Positions 31,893 to 44,144 of a stretch of DNA of 64,000 nt are shown one piece after another. A model generated the notes under the pieces. It made no database searches, was not told where the DNA came from, and worked only from the letters and a program-made list of their open reading frames with translations. The position numbers were made by a program, and so were the translations under genes. This DNA is from Costus lasius. Its lineage: Eukaryota; Streptophyta; Magnoliopsida; Zingiberales; Costaceae. Every line of letters begins with the position of its first letter. Position 1 is the stretch's first letter. Location: assembly GCA_027563935.2 (NCBI GenBank), contig CM050453.2, positions 65,084,018-65,148,017 of the forward strand, read 5' to 3'.

Positions 31893-33567
31893 GGCTTGCA
31901 AGACTCGAACGATGTTTTACGCTTTTCTTTCATGCTCACATGCCATATCTCTATTTTCGTAAATAGCATGATGCATGGCAAACGATTTTTCTAAAAGTAA
32001 AAAAATTAGGGTTTCTTGTTTCTATCATCCTATCAATCTCTTTTGGATTTTTGGACTATTTTTCTTGTCTGATTTAAAGATCAAAGGCGCACGTAATTTT
32101 GTCAAGTAGGACGGGCATTGTGTCTTCGGACTGGCCAAATCTCTTGATCTGACAAAATTGCTAGCCGAAAGGATCTTTGAAATCATCATGAAAAATAAAT
32201 CGCAATTAACCAAATGATTTGTGAGAAGAAGATGAGAAAAAGAGACTAGTTTTATGAAAAAGTAAAATTTCAGATTTTATGTTTTTCATGAGCATGTAGA
32301 ATTGCATGAGTAAATACCTTGATTGTGCATAATGTTGTGATCATGAGTCAAGCCCCTTTTGCATGCCTGTAATGTATCCTTGTGCGGCCTGCGTGCCATC
32401 CTTTTCATTATTTTTGTAAAAATTAAGATGAAGATTAAGGGCTAGGCGCATCCTTCTTGGACCTTGATACTCACATCTTGTTTGATGGCGCAAGCATGGA
32501 AGGTGGCGCATGCAAGTTGGTGCTTGGTTGCTTGATGGCGCAAGAAAGCTTGGCCAAACCTCTTTTGGTTTGAGAGCTAGCTATCTTGGCCCCTTACATG
32601 GTGGCGCACCTTCCTTGGAGGAAGACCATGGCATTGGCCGAACCTATGGGGAACTTTTAAAGTGTACCTCTAGGGTTTGAGAGCTAAACCATGAGAGAAG
32701 GACCTTGGAGCCAACCTTGAAGTTCAAGCTAGAGGTCGGCTAGGCTAGGTCTAGTTTTTGGGGCTTGAGTTCTAGGACAAGAGTTGAACCTCTTTCATGG
32801 CATGGGTTGGTTCAATGTCTTGAATAGGATATGATCACATCATTCTTTACTGCTTTTATTATTATCTGCAGAAGCATGCCTGTAATGTTTTATCATTATG
32901 ATTATCACCATAGGATTGCATGCCTGTAATGATAGACATAAGATAAAACTGAGATGATGAGACCTTAAACAAAACCCTCAATTAAAATATCAAGTCTAGT
33001 AAGCCTTCTAACGCGTAGCCCTCACTAAGCTATCGATCAGTGGAGTTGTGAATTTTTTCCCACCCTCGTGGGACACACCCACTTATCTTTAGAAAGTGCA
33101 TGGTGACAATGGTTTCCCCAGTCCAGTTTTAACCTGGGCGTGCCTTCGCAAGGAAATTCGTTGGCCCTGGGCATAACGGTTACAAATGGACTTGACTAGA
33201 TTTTCATATGTGCTGGGCACATGATGAAACTCTAGAGGCATCGTTGAGAGGTTAGGATTCATGCTGTATCCAGCCCTCGCTGGACATGAGATGCCTAGAC
33301 TGTCTCAATAAGGGGAATTGCATGGAGCAATCGGCCGGCGCGCCCACCTTAGGAAACATGGGTTACTTTGTGCATCTCATTCCACCCTCGTGGGACGCGA
33401 AGCCTCATGTGAAATAAGGATCCCATCTCACTAGGAAGTCTTAAACTTCCCGATTGACTTTGTGGGTTGTCAAGTCGATTAAAATAGTGGGAGCCATAAT
33501 CATTTAAAACAAGTCCAGTTTAAATGATTAGGAGTAGTACTAATCTGCTGTTTCTTGGTTGTTGTAG
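31893..33567 (+). other. Non-coding leader of element D (candidate intron 31728-33567)
   Basis: Homologous to the leader of A, with extra GGCGCA-rich sequence near 32450-32700. Hairpins CCCAC-CCTC-GTGGG (33059-33072), CCAGC-CCTC-GCTGG (33270-33283) and CCAC-CCTC-GTGG (33382-33393) are all intact here, whereas the third is broken in A. It ends in TTGTTGTAG (33559-33567), five bases before the gag ATG. No gene is supported in this stretch. Confidence 0.7.
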
Positions 33568-33571
33568 AACA

Positions 33572-34152
33572 ATGGCTGTGAACAATGGCAGATGGTCACT
33601 GCGATCTACCCTGGAAAGGGATAAGTTGGTTGGATCCAACTTAAAGGATTGGTATATGAACTTGAGAATTGTGCTCAAGCTCGAGAGGAAGCTATATGTC
33701 CTTGAGAAGCCAATTCCTGAGCCACTTCCATGCTTGGCCTCAGCGGCTGAGAAGGATGCTTATGATAAGCATCAAGCTGATACTTTGGAGGTTGCACGAT
33801 TGATGCTAACCAACACATCGCCCCAGCTTAGAGGGCAATATGAATCTAAGAGTGCCTCTGAAATTATTTCTAAGGCAGCTCTTTGATGCATTGGTTGAGC
33901 TCAACCCTCCTAAAGTAGACATTCAGTGTATTGAGCCCAAAGGCTTAACTAATACATTGAAGACAAAGATAGAAAGAGTCAGGAATAATAAGTGCTACTC
34001 ATGTGGAGGACTACCTCACATGATAAAGGACAAAGTACGACTTCAGAATGAGAAGAAGAGAGGCAAGGCTTCGTCTTTATGCTCAGGTATTTATGTTACA
34101 GAAGTCAACCTTTCTACTTCTATGTCATGGGTATTGGATACCGCATGTAGAG
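33572..34152 (+). pseudogene. gag: Copia gag-protease N-terminal fragment, element D
   Basis: Starts at ATG (MAVNNGRWSLRSTLE). It has the same in-frame loss of about 125 capsid residues as element A, so the remaining protein jumps from SEII to RQLFDALVELNPPKVDIQ. A small further deletion near 33870 shifts the frame. The zinc knuckle is C-x2-C-x4-H-x4-K, without the last cysteine. The protease begins WVLDTAC and is cut at 34152 by element F. It resumes at 45829. Confidence 0.85.
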
Positions 34153-35831
34153 TGAAAGTCCCTAAAGGGGGGCGAAAACCCTAATAGGCGCATATCAGAG
34201 TTTTCACAAGCGGAAGCTAGGGTTTCTACAAGATCGATTGGTATGCTAATATATGATCAACTTAAAACTTTGTAAAGATCAACACAAGATCATACCGATG
34301 CCATTGCTTGGATGGCTACTTGGAAGCAGAGAACGATGCGGCTCTCCTCCAAAGCGTGCGCACACAAGATGAGAGAGGCTTCTCCTTGTCGTTCCTTGTG
34401 CTAGCAAGGATTTCCAAGTCTCCTGATCGAGTGAAGGGATGAGATCTCTTAGCTTGTCGAATTCTTCTTGGCATGAAGAAGCGCTTCACAACACGAGAGA
34501 GGAGAGGCGAGTATAGAGCAATGCTCTCGAACGTGGAGGCGTGAAGACTATTTTGGAAAGCATGACTTCCAAAAATAGTAAACCCTCAACGTTCATGCGA
34601 TCATGCGATCACCCATGCGTTCACCCCAAGTGAACCAATCGCTTCTCTTCTCCCCTTGAACCATGCGCTCACATTAAGTGAACCGGTTCATTGAATTTGG
34701 TTCAAAGACCAAATTAAACCAAGCCTTGTCCTAGATCATATTGAACCAAAAGGTCCAAGATCTAACCATCCATCTCTTGATGCTCTTGATCTCACCGATC
34801 TAGCATCATTTCTCTCGATCGAAGCTTACCGATCTCAAGCCCTAATCAATCAAACATGATCAGACCAGATCTCACTTACAATCAGAGTTTAAATCCCTTT
34901 AAACTGAACCAAAACAATTCAGTCCACACGATCTGACTTAAGTAAGCCATATCATCAAATTGTGCGACCCTAAGGGTTTCCTTTAAATGTCGGTAACGAT
35001 AACTTACGTCATCACGAATAGAGAGAGGTATCTAGCAACACATCACTGTCTCCCGATATAAAGGAAAGAGTCTTCCAAGACTACACCCAAACCATAGCAT
35101 AAGTGTGAATTCAATTCACTAGACATACTTGTTTCCTTTGCCACTGGATGTTCTTATTGGATAAGCATGTCAAGCCTGTAACTCCAATATGATGAGAGTG
35201 GTTAGATCAGATGAACATAGTCATCTGGGTATGGCCATACACTTTCTCAACCATCTCATCCAGAGGGCCCCTATAGAACATCACACTCCAATCAAGGAGA
35301 AGGCAATCCTATATCTATCACTAGCGCCCTAACATGACTCATGTTCATTATCCAAGATAGTCTATAACCATTATGTTTCAAATGATATTGAACTACCTCA
35401 AGACAATGCTAATCATCATTTAGAAACACAAGTGATCTCAAGTCAGAGGAAATATGCCACTTGCTTGCATATAAGGATTATTCACATTGTGACAAGCAAT
35501 TGAATATCCTAAGTAGGGTCTGTCCAGTACATCCAATGTAACCATGAGTCTACATCTTATTCCATGCTCGAAGCATCCTATAAGATTAGAACACATATTA
35601 GTCTCAATCATATCAAGGCTATCTCATGTTCACCAAGATATCTCGACTAAGGACAATACTGCATGTCAGCCAAGCTGAACAGCATTGAGACATTATTCAG
35701 AAGTATACATATGGCAGCAGATAATGCAACAACCTGAATAACAACCATTGCCTTTATAAACATTGAGTTTATACATGATACTGATATAATCCCAAGGCCT
35801 CAAACATTAGCCTTAAGGGCATACCCCAACA
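34153..35831 (-). repeat. 3' LTR of element F
   Basis: 1679 bp. On the minus strand it begins TGTTGGGG at 35831 and ends ACTTTCA at 34153. It keeps the splice donor ATGGCATCG/GTATGAT near 34290-34304, which the 5' LTR of the same element has lost. U3 hairpin GATGAC-GTAA-GTTATC near 34995-35010, paired through one G-T. Confidence 0.96.
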
Positions 35832-35842
35832 ATCTCCCACTT
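35832..35842 (-). other. Polypurine tract, element F
   Basis: ATCTCCCACTT on the plus strand, AAGTGGGAGAT on the element strand, adjoining the 3' LTR. Confidence 0.92.
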
Positions 35843-35851
35843 GCACTTAAT

Positions 35852-37438
35852 CTAATGGTTGAGAAATCTCAAACCCATATTATTACAGTGCTTCTCATGC
35901 TTCTGCTGCGCCAGAGGCTTTGTAAGCGGGTTAGCTAGATTGTCATCTGTATGAACCTTACAGATCTTAATCTCTCCTCGATCTATGATCTCCCGGATCA
36001 AGTGAAACCTTCTCTGTATGTGCTTGGACTTCTGGTGCGACCGTGGTTCCTTTGCTTGTGCTATTGCTCCAGTGTTATCACAGAAGATAACCAATGGATC
36101 TGCACTCGAAGGAACAACACCAAGTTCCTGAACGAACTTACGAATCCACACTGCCCCCTTGGATGCTTCCGAGGCTGCAACATACTCGGCTTCTGTTGTG
36201 CAATCAGCAACAATTGATTGTTTGAAACTCTTCCACACCACTGCTCCTCCATTCAAGCTAAAAACATAGCCTGATTGCGATCGGAAATCATCCTGGTCAG
36301 ATTGGAACGAAGCGTCAGTATATCCTTCAATACTGAGTTCTTCCTGACCTCCATATATCAAGAACATATCTTTGGTCCTCCGAAGATATTTCAAAATGTT
36401 CTTGACAGCAATCCAGTGTGCCTTCCCTGGATTACTTTGGAACCGATTGGTCACGCTTAACCCGTAAGCGACGTCTGGGCGAGTACACAACATCGCATAC
36501 ATAATGGACCCAATAGCCGAAGCATAAGGCGTATTGTCCATTTCATCTTTCTCACTCTGTGTTTGTGGACACTGACTCTTTGAAAGATTCAGACCATGTC
36601 TGACTGGAAGATATCCTCTTTTAGAATTTTCTAAATGGAATCTCTCCAGGACTTTATCGATGTAAGTACTCTGGCACAACCCGAGAAGCCTCTTAGATCT
36701 ATCTCTGTAGATCTTCACACCTAATACATAGACTGCTTCTCCTAAATCTTTCATCTGGAAACATTTTCTTAACCATGCCTTAACCGCATGTAGTTCAGGA
36801 ATATCGTTTCCAATGATCAAGATATCATCGACGTAGAGGACTAGGAAAGTAATCACGCTCCCACTAAACCTCTTATATACACACGGGTCATCTTCATTTT
36901 TGATAAAACCAAACTCACAGATTGATTCATCAAAACGAATATTCCATCTTCTTGATGCTTGTTTAAGTCCATAAATGGACTTCTTTAATTTGCATATTTT
37001 ATGACGATCTGATGGATTGGTGAAACCTTCAGGTTGTGTCATATACACATCCTCTTCTAGTTTTCCATTAAGGAAAGCGGTCTTCACATCCATCTGCCAG
37101 ATCTCATAATCATAATATGCTGCTATCGCGAGAATAATCCGAATAGACTTGAACATGGCTACAGGAGAGAAAGTTTCATCATAATCTATCCCGTAGATTT
37201 GTTTGAAACCTTTCGCAACTAGCCTGCCTTTATAGGTAACCACGTTACCATCCATGTCAATCTTCTTTTTGAAGATCCACTTACAGCCTATAGGGATTAC
37301 TCCCGGAGGCGGATCAACCAAATCCCAGACTTGGTTATCTGACATGGAGTCCATCTCGGCTCGCATAGCTTCAAGCCATCTCGCTGATTCCGGTCCACTG
37401 ACCGCATCCGCATAAGTGAGGGGTTCATCATCAATGAT
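35852..37438 (-). pseudogene. pol: Copia RT and RNase H, element F
   Basis: 529 codons in frame with the integrase segment upstream but separated by a TAA at 37441-37439, where related copies have TAC (D-G-V-Y-I-I). It contains QVWDLVDPP, CKWIFKKK, QMDVKTAFLNGKL, YVDDILIIGND and RNase H motifs GYTDAS, TTEAEY, FCDNTG and DNLANPLTK. In the last of these the usual D-P is N-P, a change at an RNase H active-site position. Ends ...LRFLNH. Confidence 0.92.
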
Positions 37439-38359
37439 TTAGACTCCGTCATAGCGCTCAGGCTGTCGACGGATCCTTCCCGATCTTCGCGGTTCCCGTG
37501 ATATCTGAGCCTCACGTTGTTCAATAACCTGTTCTATTGGCTCAGGCTCATCCAACTGAGTTTGACTACTTTGTCCTTCTTCTGGATTCTCATCCAGCCT
37601 TATTTCTCTCCCACTGGCCTCTTGCAGAATAAATTCCTTCTCAAGAAAAATAGTCGTTCGAGCAACAAATACTTTGTTCTCCTTGGGATCGTAGAAATAA
37701 TAACCCTTTGTTTCTTTAGGGTAACCGACAAAGATACATTTATCAGATCTGCTCTCCAGTTTCCCAGAGGCGAGCTTTTTGACATAAGCCTCGCAACCCC
37801 AGATTTTAATAAATGTCAAGCTCGGCTGTTTCCTATACCATAACTCATATGGAGTCTTTGAAACAGCCTTGGATGGCACTCGGTTTAGTACCTTTGCAGC
37901 TGTTTCCAGTGCAAATCCCCAAAAGGAGTAAGGTAGAGTAGCCTGACTCATCATTGAACGAACCATATCCAGTAAGGTTCTATTTCTCCTCTCGGACACA
38001 CCATTCCATTGCGGTGTTCCTGGCGGAGTGAGCTGTGAGATAATCCCACACTCCTTCAGATAGTCAGTAAACTCTCGACTCAAGTATTCTCCACCTCGAT
38101 CTGAGCGAAGTGCCTTGATATTTCGGCCTAGCTGATTTTGTACTTCATTTTTGAACTCTTTGAACTTGTCAAAAGATTCACTTTTATGTCTCATAAGATA
38201 GACATAACCATACCTACTGAAATCATCAGTAAAGGTAATGAAGTATGAATAGCCACCTCTGGCATGTTTACTAAATGGCCCACACACATCACTGTGAATG
38301 AGGTCAAATAAACCTGAAGCCCTTTGACCTTTATTAGAAAAAGGAGACTTCATCATTTT
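37439..38359 (-). pseudogene. pol: Copia integrase, element F (after solo LTR)
   Basis: Continues the integrase after the solo LTR at the MTK/MMK codons just past the zinc finger. It has SDVCGPF, RSDRGGEY and NGVSERRNR with correct spacing, the KCIFVGYPKETKGYYFY tail and the acidic linker. It ends at the TAA 37441-37439. The open frame extends artificially to 38407 into the solo LTR. Confidence 0.9.
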
Positions 38360-40957
38360 TGTAAAACCCGAGAATTTTGATGTATTAAACCTCGGTATGT
38401 GACTCATTTTAATTATCTATAATCAGGTATTTATTATCCTTGTTGGTGGGATTTTTGGCTAAGGGGAAAATTATTCTCCTGCAGGGCAAAAATAAGTTGC
38501 TGTGGAGGAGTCTTGAACCTGAGACCTCTCCTGTGTATGTTGGCCTGGCTACCAGAGTTCCAGCCCAGTCTTTGTGTTAGGTATGTGGGCGCCCCCTTAT
38601 TATGTGAGTATACAGATTAAATGCAGATTTCACTTAAGTGACTTGGCATCACTTAAGTTGTTTCCGATTTTCATCCTAACCCTAGCCGACCCTTACGATT
38701 TTTCCTCTCCCTCTCGTGGACTCTCGTGGACGATTTGCAGCCGCGCCTTCCCCTTTCGTCCAGCTCCTTTCCGGCGAGGTTCCGGCGGCGGCGCTTGGTT
38801 TTCCGGCGTGGTGGACAGCGGCGACGTGTGGGAGCTTCAAACAAGCCTCTTTGCTCACGATTTGCTTGCAAATCATCCTCAAGGCGAGTGGAAATCCTAT
38901 GTTACTTGTAATCCGATTATATGATCTTTCCCTTGACATGTTTCCTTGCTTTGTGATGGAAAAACGAGTAGCTTACCATGAAACCGTGATCACCCATTTG
39001 AAGTTTCGAAAATCAGATTTAGGGGCTCTAATCATAGGGCTTTTCGTTCTTTACTTGATTAGATGTCTTATGAGGATGAGTGATCATGATCTTGAGCTTC
39101 AATTTGATTGTATGATGTATTCATGAAAAACCCTAGAGTATGACATGCGCCCATGCCCTAAATTGATGAAATTTCATGCTAACTTTTGGGGAAAACTTAG
39201 GATTCATGAAATTAGAAGTATGAGGGAATTTATCATGAATTTTATGCTATTTTTGGAGCCTTAATTCATGCTGGCCGAAATCTACCCTAGGGGTATTTTG
39301 GTCAATGTTCAGTTAACTTTTGGGGCAAAGCTGTTATTCATGTAATTGAGTTTATATGGTGCTTAAATATGATTTTTGCCTAATTTTAGGAATTTTCTAT
39401 GCATAGTTACAAGTGTAATCGTTCTCTTGAAATTAAGTGATGGTAATGTGTGCAATGTTTGTAAATTCTGTTTGATAACCTAGAATATAGATGTTACAAT
39501 CTAATTGCATGAAATCTAGGATTAACACATTATACCTGTATGGAAACATTTGTTGAGAACTTAGCATGGTATCTTCCTAACCTGATTGCATGAAACTTAA
39601 GGACTACCCTGTCTAAGACATTTATGCTGTTTAATTAATTTCGAGTGGTGAATGATATCCGGGTGTTAGTCTTTTGCTATAAGTGTGTGGCATAAGTCAT
39701 GTCCATTATGTGTGACCCTGGAGATGTTGTGAAGTGAGGCAAAGTGTCACGCCTTGGTCAGGCGGGGGCCACCACTTGATCTTCCTTCACAGATGTGATT
39801 AGTTTAGCATAAGAGAGACAAAGTGCCACGCTACTGGTAAGCGAGGGCCACCTCTTGAACTCTCTGACTGCTGTGTGACCAATGTGGGGAAACAAAGTGC
39901 CACGCCGTGACTTGGCGGGGGCCACCTCTTGATTTACCACATTGTCTGAGTGGGTAGATGGAGATCAGCGTGCCACGTCTTAGCTAGACGGGGGCCACCT
40001 CCTGATTCCTCCCCTACTGTTTGGCATGCATGCATTCTCTGAGCCCTGACGAGGGAAGGGTCGGACCTTTGTGGTCATTTCGTTCTGTTCTGGATTTGGA
40101 CATGTTAGGATTGGATGTGCGTCTACTTGTGTGCTCTGCTTTGCCATGTGATATGTGAGTTTCTATTTTGGTTTCGTTGTATTATGATTTGATTTCGCCA
40201 TGTGGATTGTTTTGTAAGTTTGTGTTCTTATTCGTATTTGATTTTGATATTTGATAATTGCACTTGGTAAATGTTTTGAAAAACCTTACATGCTACTTTT
40301 GAATGTATTAATGGAGGGGTTTCATAGGGTTCTCACTTGCGGAGCTGTTAGCTCACCCCCTCTAATATCTACAGGTGAGAGACCGTGATTGATACAGCGT
40401 TATGCACCTTGAGATATGAGTAGCTTGACGAAGCTTTGGGCTTTGTGATATGGACCTTGTAAAAGATTTCGGTTGTATTTGAATACTTGTATCGTGACTC
40501 CGTTATCTGGGGCCTGCGTGCCTGTATTAGTTATACTTTGTTTTTGGATGATGGATACTATATTCTGGTTACATGTGAGGGCTTAGGCCCATTTTGTTAT
40601 AAGATTTCGGTTGTGGTATTTTCATCGTTTTGATGGGATTTTATGTTCAGTCTGCTGTGATATGAGATTTTGTCTCCGTATATGTATAGTACGGAGTTGT
40701 GAACTGATTCGGTTATGTTTAGTATTATATAAGTTGAAATTACTTGTTGTTATGAATCAGTACAGCATGTACATGTATGGGAATTTTCCCGACCTTGTAT
40801 GTACGCATACATGCTGCCGGATTTTTGTATAAATTTTCAGATCTTTTATTCCCTAGCTCCGTTAGTAGTATGATCTTGGCGTTCGGTTTTATTTCTCGTG
40901 ACGTTCCTCGTATGATTTCCGCATGAACTTCGGGGTTAAGTATCGAGGGGCGTTACA
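38360..40957. mobile_element. Solo LTR G (probably from a large Ty3/gypsy element) inside integrase of F
   Basis: 2598 bp with TGTAA...TTACA ends and a perfect 5-bp duplication atttt (38355-38359 and 40958-40962). There is no internal coding region, primer site or polypurine tract and no second terminal repeat, so it is best read as a solo LTR left by LTR-LTR recombination. Start TGTAAAACCC and end GGGGCGTTACA resemble long LTRs of plant Tekay/Del chromoviruses, but this assignment is from memory of the pattern. It contains a tRNA-like patch near 38495-38560, a GC-rich stretch 38690-38840, four tandem hairpins (39728-40017) and GAGCT-GTT-AGCTC near 40341. It is the youngest nesting level (depth five) in the window. 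Confidence 0.85.
39728..40017. repeat. Four tandem covarying long hairpins in the solo LTR
   Basis: Units at about 39728-39791, 39812-39865, 39880-39944 and 39954-40017. Each has a conserved left arm AAAGTGCCACG, a conserved right arm GGGGGCCACCTCTTGA (with small variants), an inner stem and an outer stem. Inner stems: CGCCT/AGGCG, CGCT/AGCG, CGCC/GGCG, CGTCT/AGACG. Outer stems: TGTGAAG/CTTCACA, AGAGAG/CTCTCT, CAATGTGG/CCACATTG, GTAG/CTAC with ATCAG/CTGAT. Stem sequences differ between units but remain complementary. Function unknown. Confidence 0.8.
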
Positions 40958-40962
40958 ATTTT

Positions 40963-42366
40963 ACCCATTAAACAAGCTTTGCATGTATCAAGCTCCTCAT
41001 AGGAGAATGATCCCAGCAGTCCATGTTCATGCAACCGCTTAATGCGCTTCTTGTTAATGTGGCCTAAACGACTATGCCATAGCAAGGTGCTGTCATCAGC
41101 ATATTTGGCTTTCTTATTATCAATTTGTTGTACAGAACATTCCATGTCCAACATGAATAACCCATTGTTAATCGACCCAGTAGCATAAACAATATTATCA
41201 AAAGAAATATAACACTTTGAAGTTTTGCATTCAAAGGAAAACCCTTTCCTGACAAGAGCAGGAATAGAGATAATATTCTTAGTTATGCTCGGTACAAAAT
41301 AAGAATTGTCCAGTTCTAATACAAGACCAGATGGTAAAGAGATGTGATATTCTCCTACAGCAACAGCAGCAACCCGTGCCCCGTTTCCTACTCGTAGGTC
41401 CACCTCATGCTGTCCCACCTGTCTTCTTCTCTTGAGTTCCTGCACATTTGAACAAATGTGAACTCCACATGCAGTGTCCAACACCCATGAAATAGAAGAA
41501 GAAGATACCATGACTTCAGTCACGAAAATACCTGAGCCAGAAGCGAAAGCCTTGCTTCCCTTCTTATCTCCTTGGAGCGCTTTACAGTCCTTCTTCCAGT
41601 GACCCAGCTGGCCACAATGGAAACATCTGTATTCCTTCGACCGCTTTATCTTGTGTTTCAGAGCCTTGTTGTATCTCTTGATAGGGGCTTTGCCCTTCTT
41701 CCCCTTCTTCTTGTTCCTGGAAGGAACCATTAGGACAGAGGATGAAGGCTTTCCCTTCTCAAGAGTCTGCTCTGTAGTATAGAGCATGTTCAGTAACTCT
41801 GCCGGGGTACAGTCGATCTTGTTCATATTAAAATTAATGATGAACGGATCGAAAGAGGCCGGGAGAGACTGCAGGATAATGTCTACAACAAGCTCCTGAT
41901 TGATGGTGTGTCCCAGTTTCTCTAGAGCCTCCTTGTACCCAATCATATTGAGTACGTGAGCTCCCACTGGACTTCCTTCAGTCAGTTTGCTCTGAAAGAA
42001 AAGTTTAGTCAAGTTATAGCGTTCAGTCCTTGCCTGTGCAGCATACAGCATCTTGAGATTTGCTATAATTTCAATAGCAGATAAATCTTCATGCTGACGC
42101 TGAAGCTCTGGCGTCATAGACGCATGCATAAGGCAAGCGACATCAATGCTATCATTGACATGCTTCTCATAAGCTTCTCGAATCGCCCTTGCGGCGTTCG
42201 CAGCGGGTTGAGGCGGTATTGCCGTCTCGAGGACATACAGCTTCCTCTCAGCCTTAAGAACAATCTTAAGGTGTCCGTACCAGTCTAAGAAGTTTGGCCC
42301 AGCAAACTTCTCCCTTTCCAGTAAAGATCGCACATTGAACGCTGTGGTGTTCGTTGCTGCAGTAAT
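40963..42366 (-). pseudogene. gag-pol: Copia Gag-protease and integrase finger, element F
   Basis: Gag, basic tail, zinc knuckle CFHCGQLGHWKKDC, protease WVLDTACGVHIC and integrase finger (WHSRLGH ... CKACLMGK), then cut by the solo LTR at 40958-40962. The frame is open from 42366, directly after the acceptor TAG at 42369-42367, but there is no ATG at the usual gag start: the codons are ACA GCG TTC where B and E have ATG AGC TTC. Translation would need the spliced LTR exon or a non-ATG start (GTG at 42333). Confidence 0.9.
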
Positions 42367-42369
42367 CTA

Positions 42370-44130
42370 CAACATTGCAAGAACAACAAGGTCAGTATCA
42401 ATGTTAGAATCAATCCAGGACTTAAGAATGATTCTTTTCTCACTATTTTATCTGACTGAAAAATCCAGTAAAACAGTCCGAAAGAGTAAAACTCTTTTAG
42501 TGAGATGGGATCCAGATTTCATACTTGGTCTCCGCGTCCCGCTCAGGCGAGATAAGATGCACAGAGAGTACAAGCACTAGTCTCTGGTAGGCAATCCCTG
42601 CCAATCGCAAACCCGTGCGATTCCCCTTCATCTGGGCAATCCAGCAGACTGTGCCAACTGAGTTGGTACAACACAGTCTCTGATCCCACAGATGGCTGCC
42701 TCCATATGGCTACCATATGCTCAATATGTAGCCTACATGGTCAAGCTGACCTGACCTACTCCCTGGACCACCACGTGCTATGCTGAGCAACGAGAAGCGA
42801 TAAATCCCTTCTCTGTAACACGCAGGTGTAATCGCACACCGTCTGAAGATAGATGGGCGTGCCCACTGAGTGGGTACAACACGGCCCCAACGATAGTCAG
42901 AACAGTGAGGTTTCGCGTTAGAAGGCTTACGTGCTTGATATTCATCGTTGGATTTTAACGGTCCTTTTATCTTCTTACTATCATACAAATCCTATGGTGA
43001 TAGCAGAAGAATAAATCATGCAGTTACTAAATTACTTAAACAGTAAATTGAAAGCATGATGATCTTATGTGGTAAAAGCCCATTAAGCCTAAGTAAGACC
43101 TTAATTTAACTTAAGTCTTCACTTGAGCTCTTCATGGGTCTTTTTGCAAATCCATCTGGCCCAGCCCAGGCCCAAGCCCCCTCTGCAGCTCAGATGCACC
43201 CACCAGGTAGCATGCGCCTGTCCTAGAGTCGAACTCTAGACCTCCCACTGGTGAAGCCACTTGCTGCAAGTGCTTCTGCCATTTGTGCTCTGTGCTCATG
43301 TCTGATTAAATTACAATTTAATCTATCTAGACATGATTGACACGCAGGTCAATTACACTTTATAAATTAATTAAAATGTGATGCGCAGATCACAAAAAAA
43401 TTTACAATTTAATCCAGGCACGCAGGCCCCAGCACAGCACACATTAATTGGGCAGCCCACATAAGATGAAATAGACATTCATTCATGTTATACAAACAAC
43501 ATGTGATCCAAACAGGAAAATAAATTTTTTGAAAATCCCATTGGCATCAATTTTATTTCCTTATGAGCCCTACTACCTTACAACGGTCCATTAATAGGGA
43601 TCCACTCATCAGACCTAGTCAGACCCACTGCCCTTGCATGCACCAAGTCATAACCGACTTGAGTCGACCTCATGATCAACAATGCATGCCTTAAGGGCTG
43701 AACGTCCCTCATGAGTTCTGGCAAGCGGGTGTGACCCCGGGCCTTAATCATGAGCGTTCACTGGTTGTCTCAATCAGACATCGCTACACGCCCTTCTGCA
43801 GTCGACCTATAGCCACCTGATGCTTGCGCATAGGTGCCATCTGGTCGACCCATCTAGGCTGCCAGATAGTCTGATCAGACTGTTGGGTCTAGACAGGACG
43901 ATGACTTCAACCCTAATAACCCGTCTAAGTTTTTAAAGCAGGCACTTATAGATCTAGTGGATGCGCGCAAGATAAGTTTTTGACAAAAATCTTTAGCATG
44001 CGGCAACAAGTAAACATCATACATGCGCCAACATCTAATAAGTAGCATGTAATCTCGCATGTAAACTCTAGATCTAAACAAACGCAAACAAGGATCACAC
44101 ATTAAGCAATCATATAACATACCAGAACCT
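42370..44130 (-). other. Non-coding leader of element F
   Basis: About 1.76 kb, no gene seen. Hairpins CCAACTCAGTTGG (42666-42654 on the element strand) and CCCACTCAGTGGG (42874-42862) are intact. The tRNA-like patch lies at about 43260-43211. Short frames at 42710-42988 and 43875-44120 are not conserved as proteins. Confidence 0.7.
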
Positions 44131-44142
44131 GCTCTGATACCA
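44131..44142 (-). other. Primer binding site, element F
   Basis: GCTCTGATACCA on the plus strand, TGGTATCAGAGC on the element strand, two bases inside the 5' LTR end. Confidence 0.93.
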
Positions 44143-44144
44143 AT

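Noticed and set aside
37439..38407. Integrase frame starting with an extra N-terminus (MSHIPRFNTSKFSGF)
   Set aside because: The first residues are read from the end of the inserted solo LTR, and the real integrase begins at the duplication atttt.
38716..39126. A 136-codon frame in the solo LTR
   Set aside because: Begins in a GC-rich repeat-like stretch, lacks recognisable domains, and the unit has LTR boundaries. Not supported as a gene.
39728..40017. CRISPR-like array
   Set aside because: Plant retrotransposon context. Conserved parts flank variable but self-complementary sequence, which fits hairpins and not spacers.
40936..40962. Alternative Gag-PR terminus (IVTPLDT) in element F
   Set aside because: The last codons come from the solo LTR end, a chance extension.
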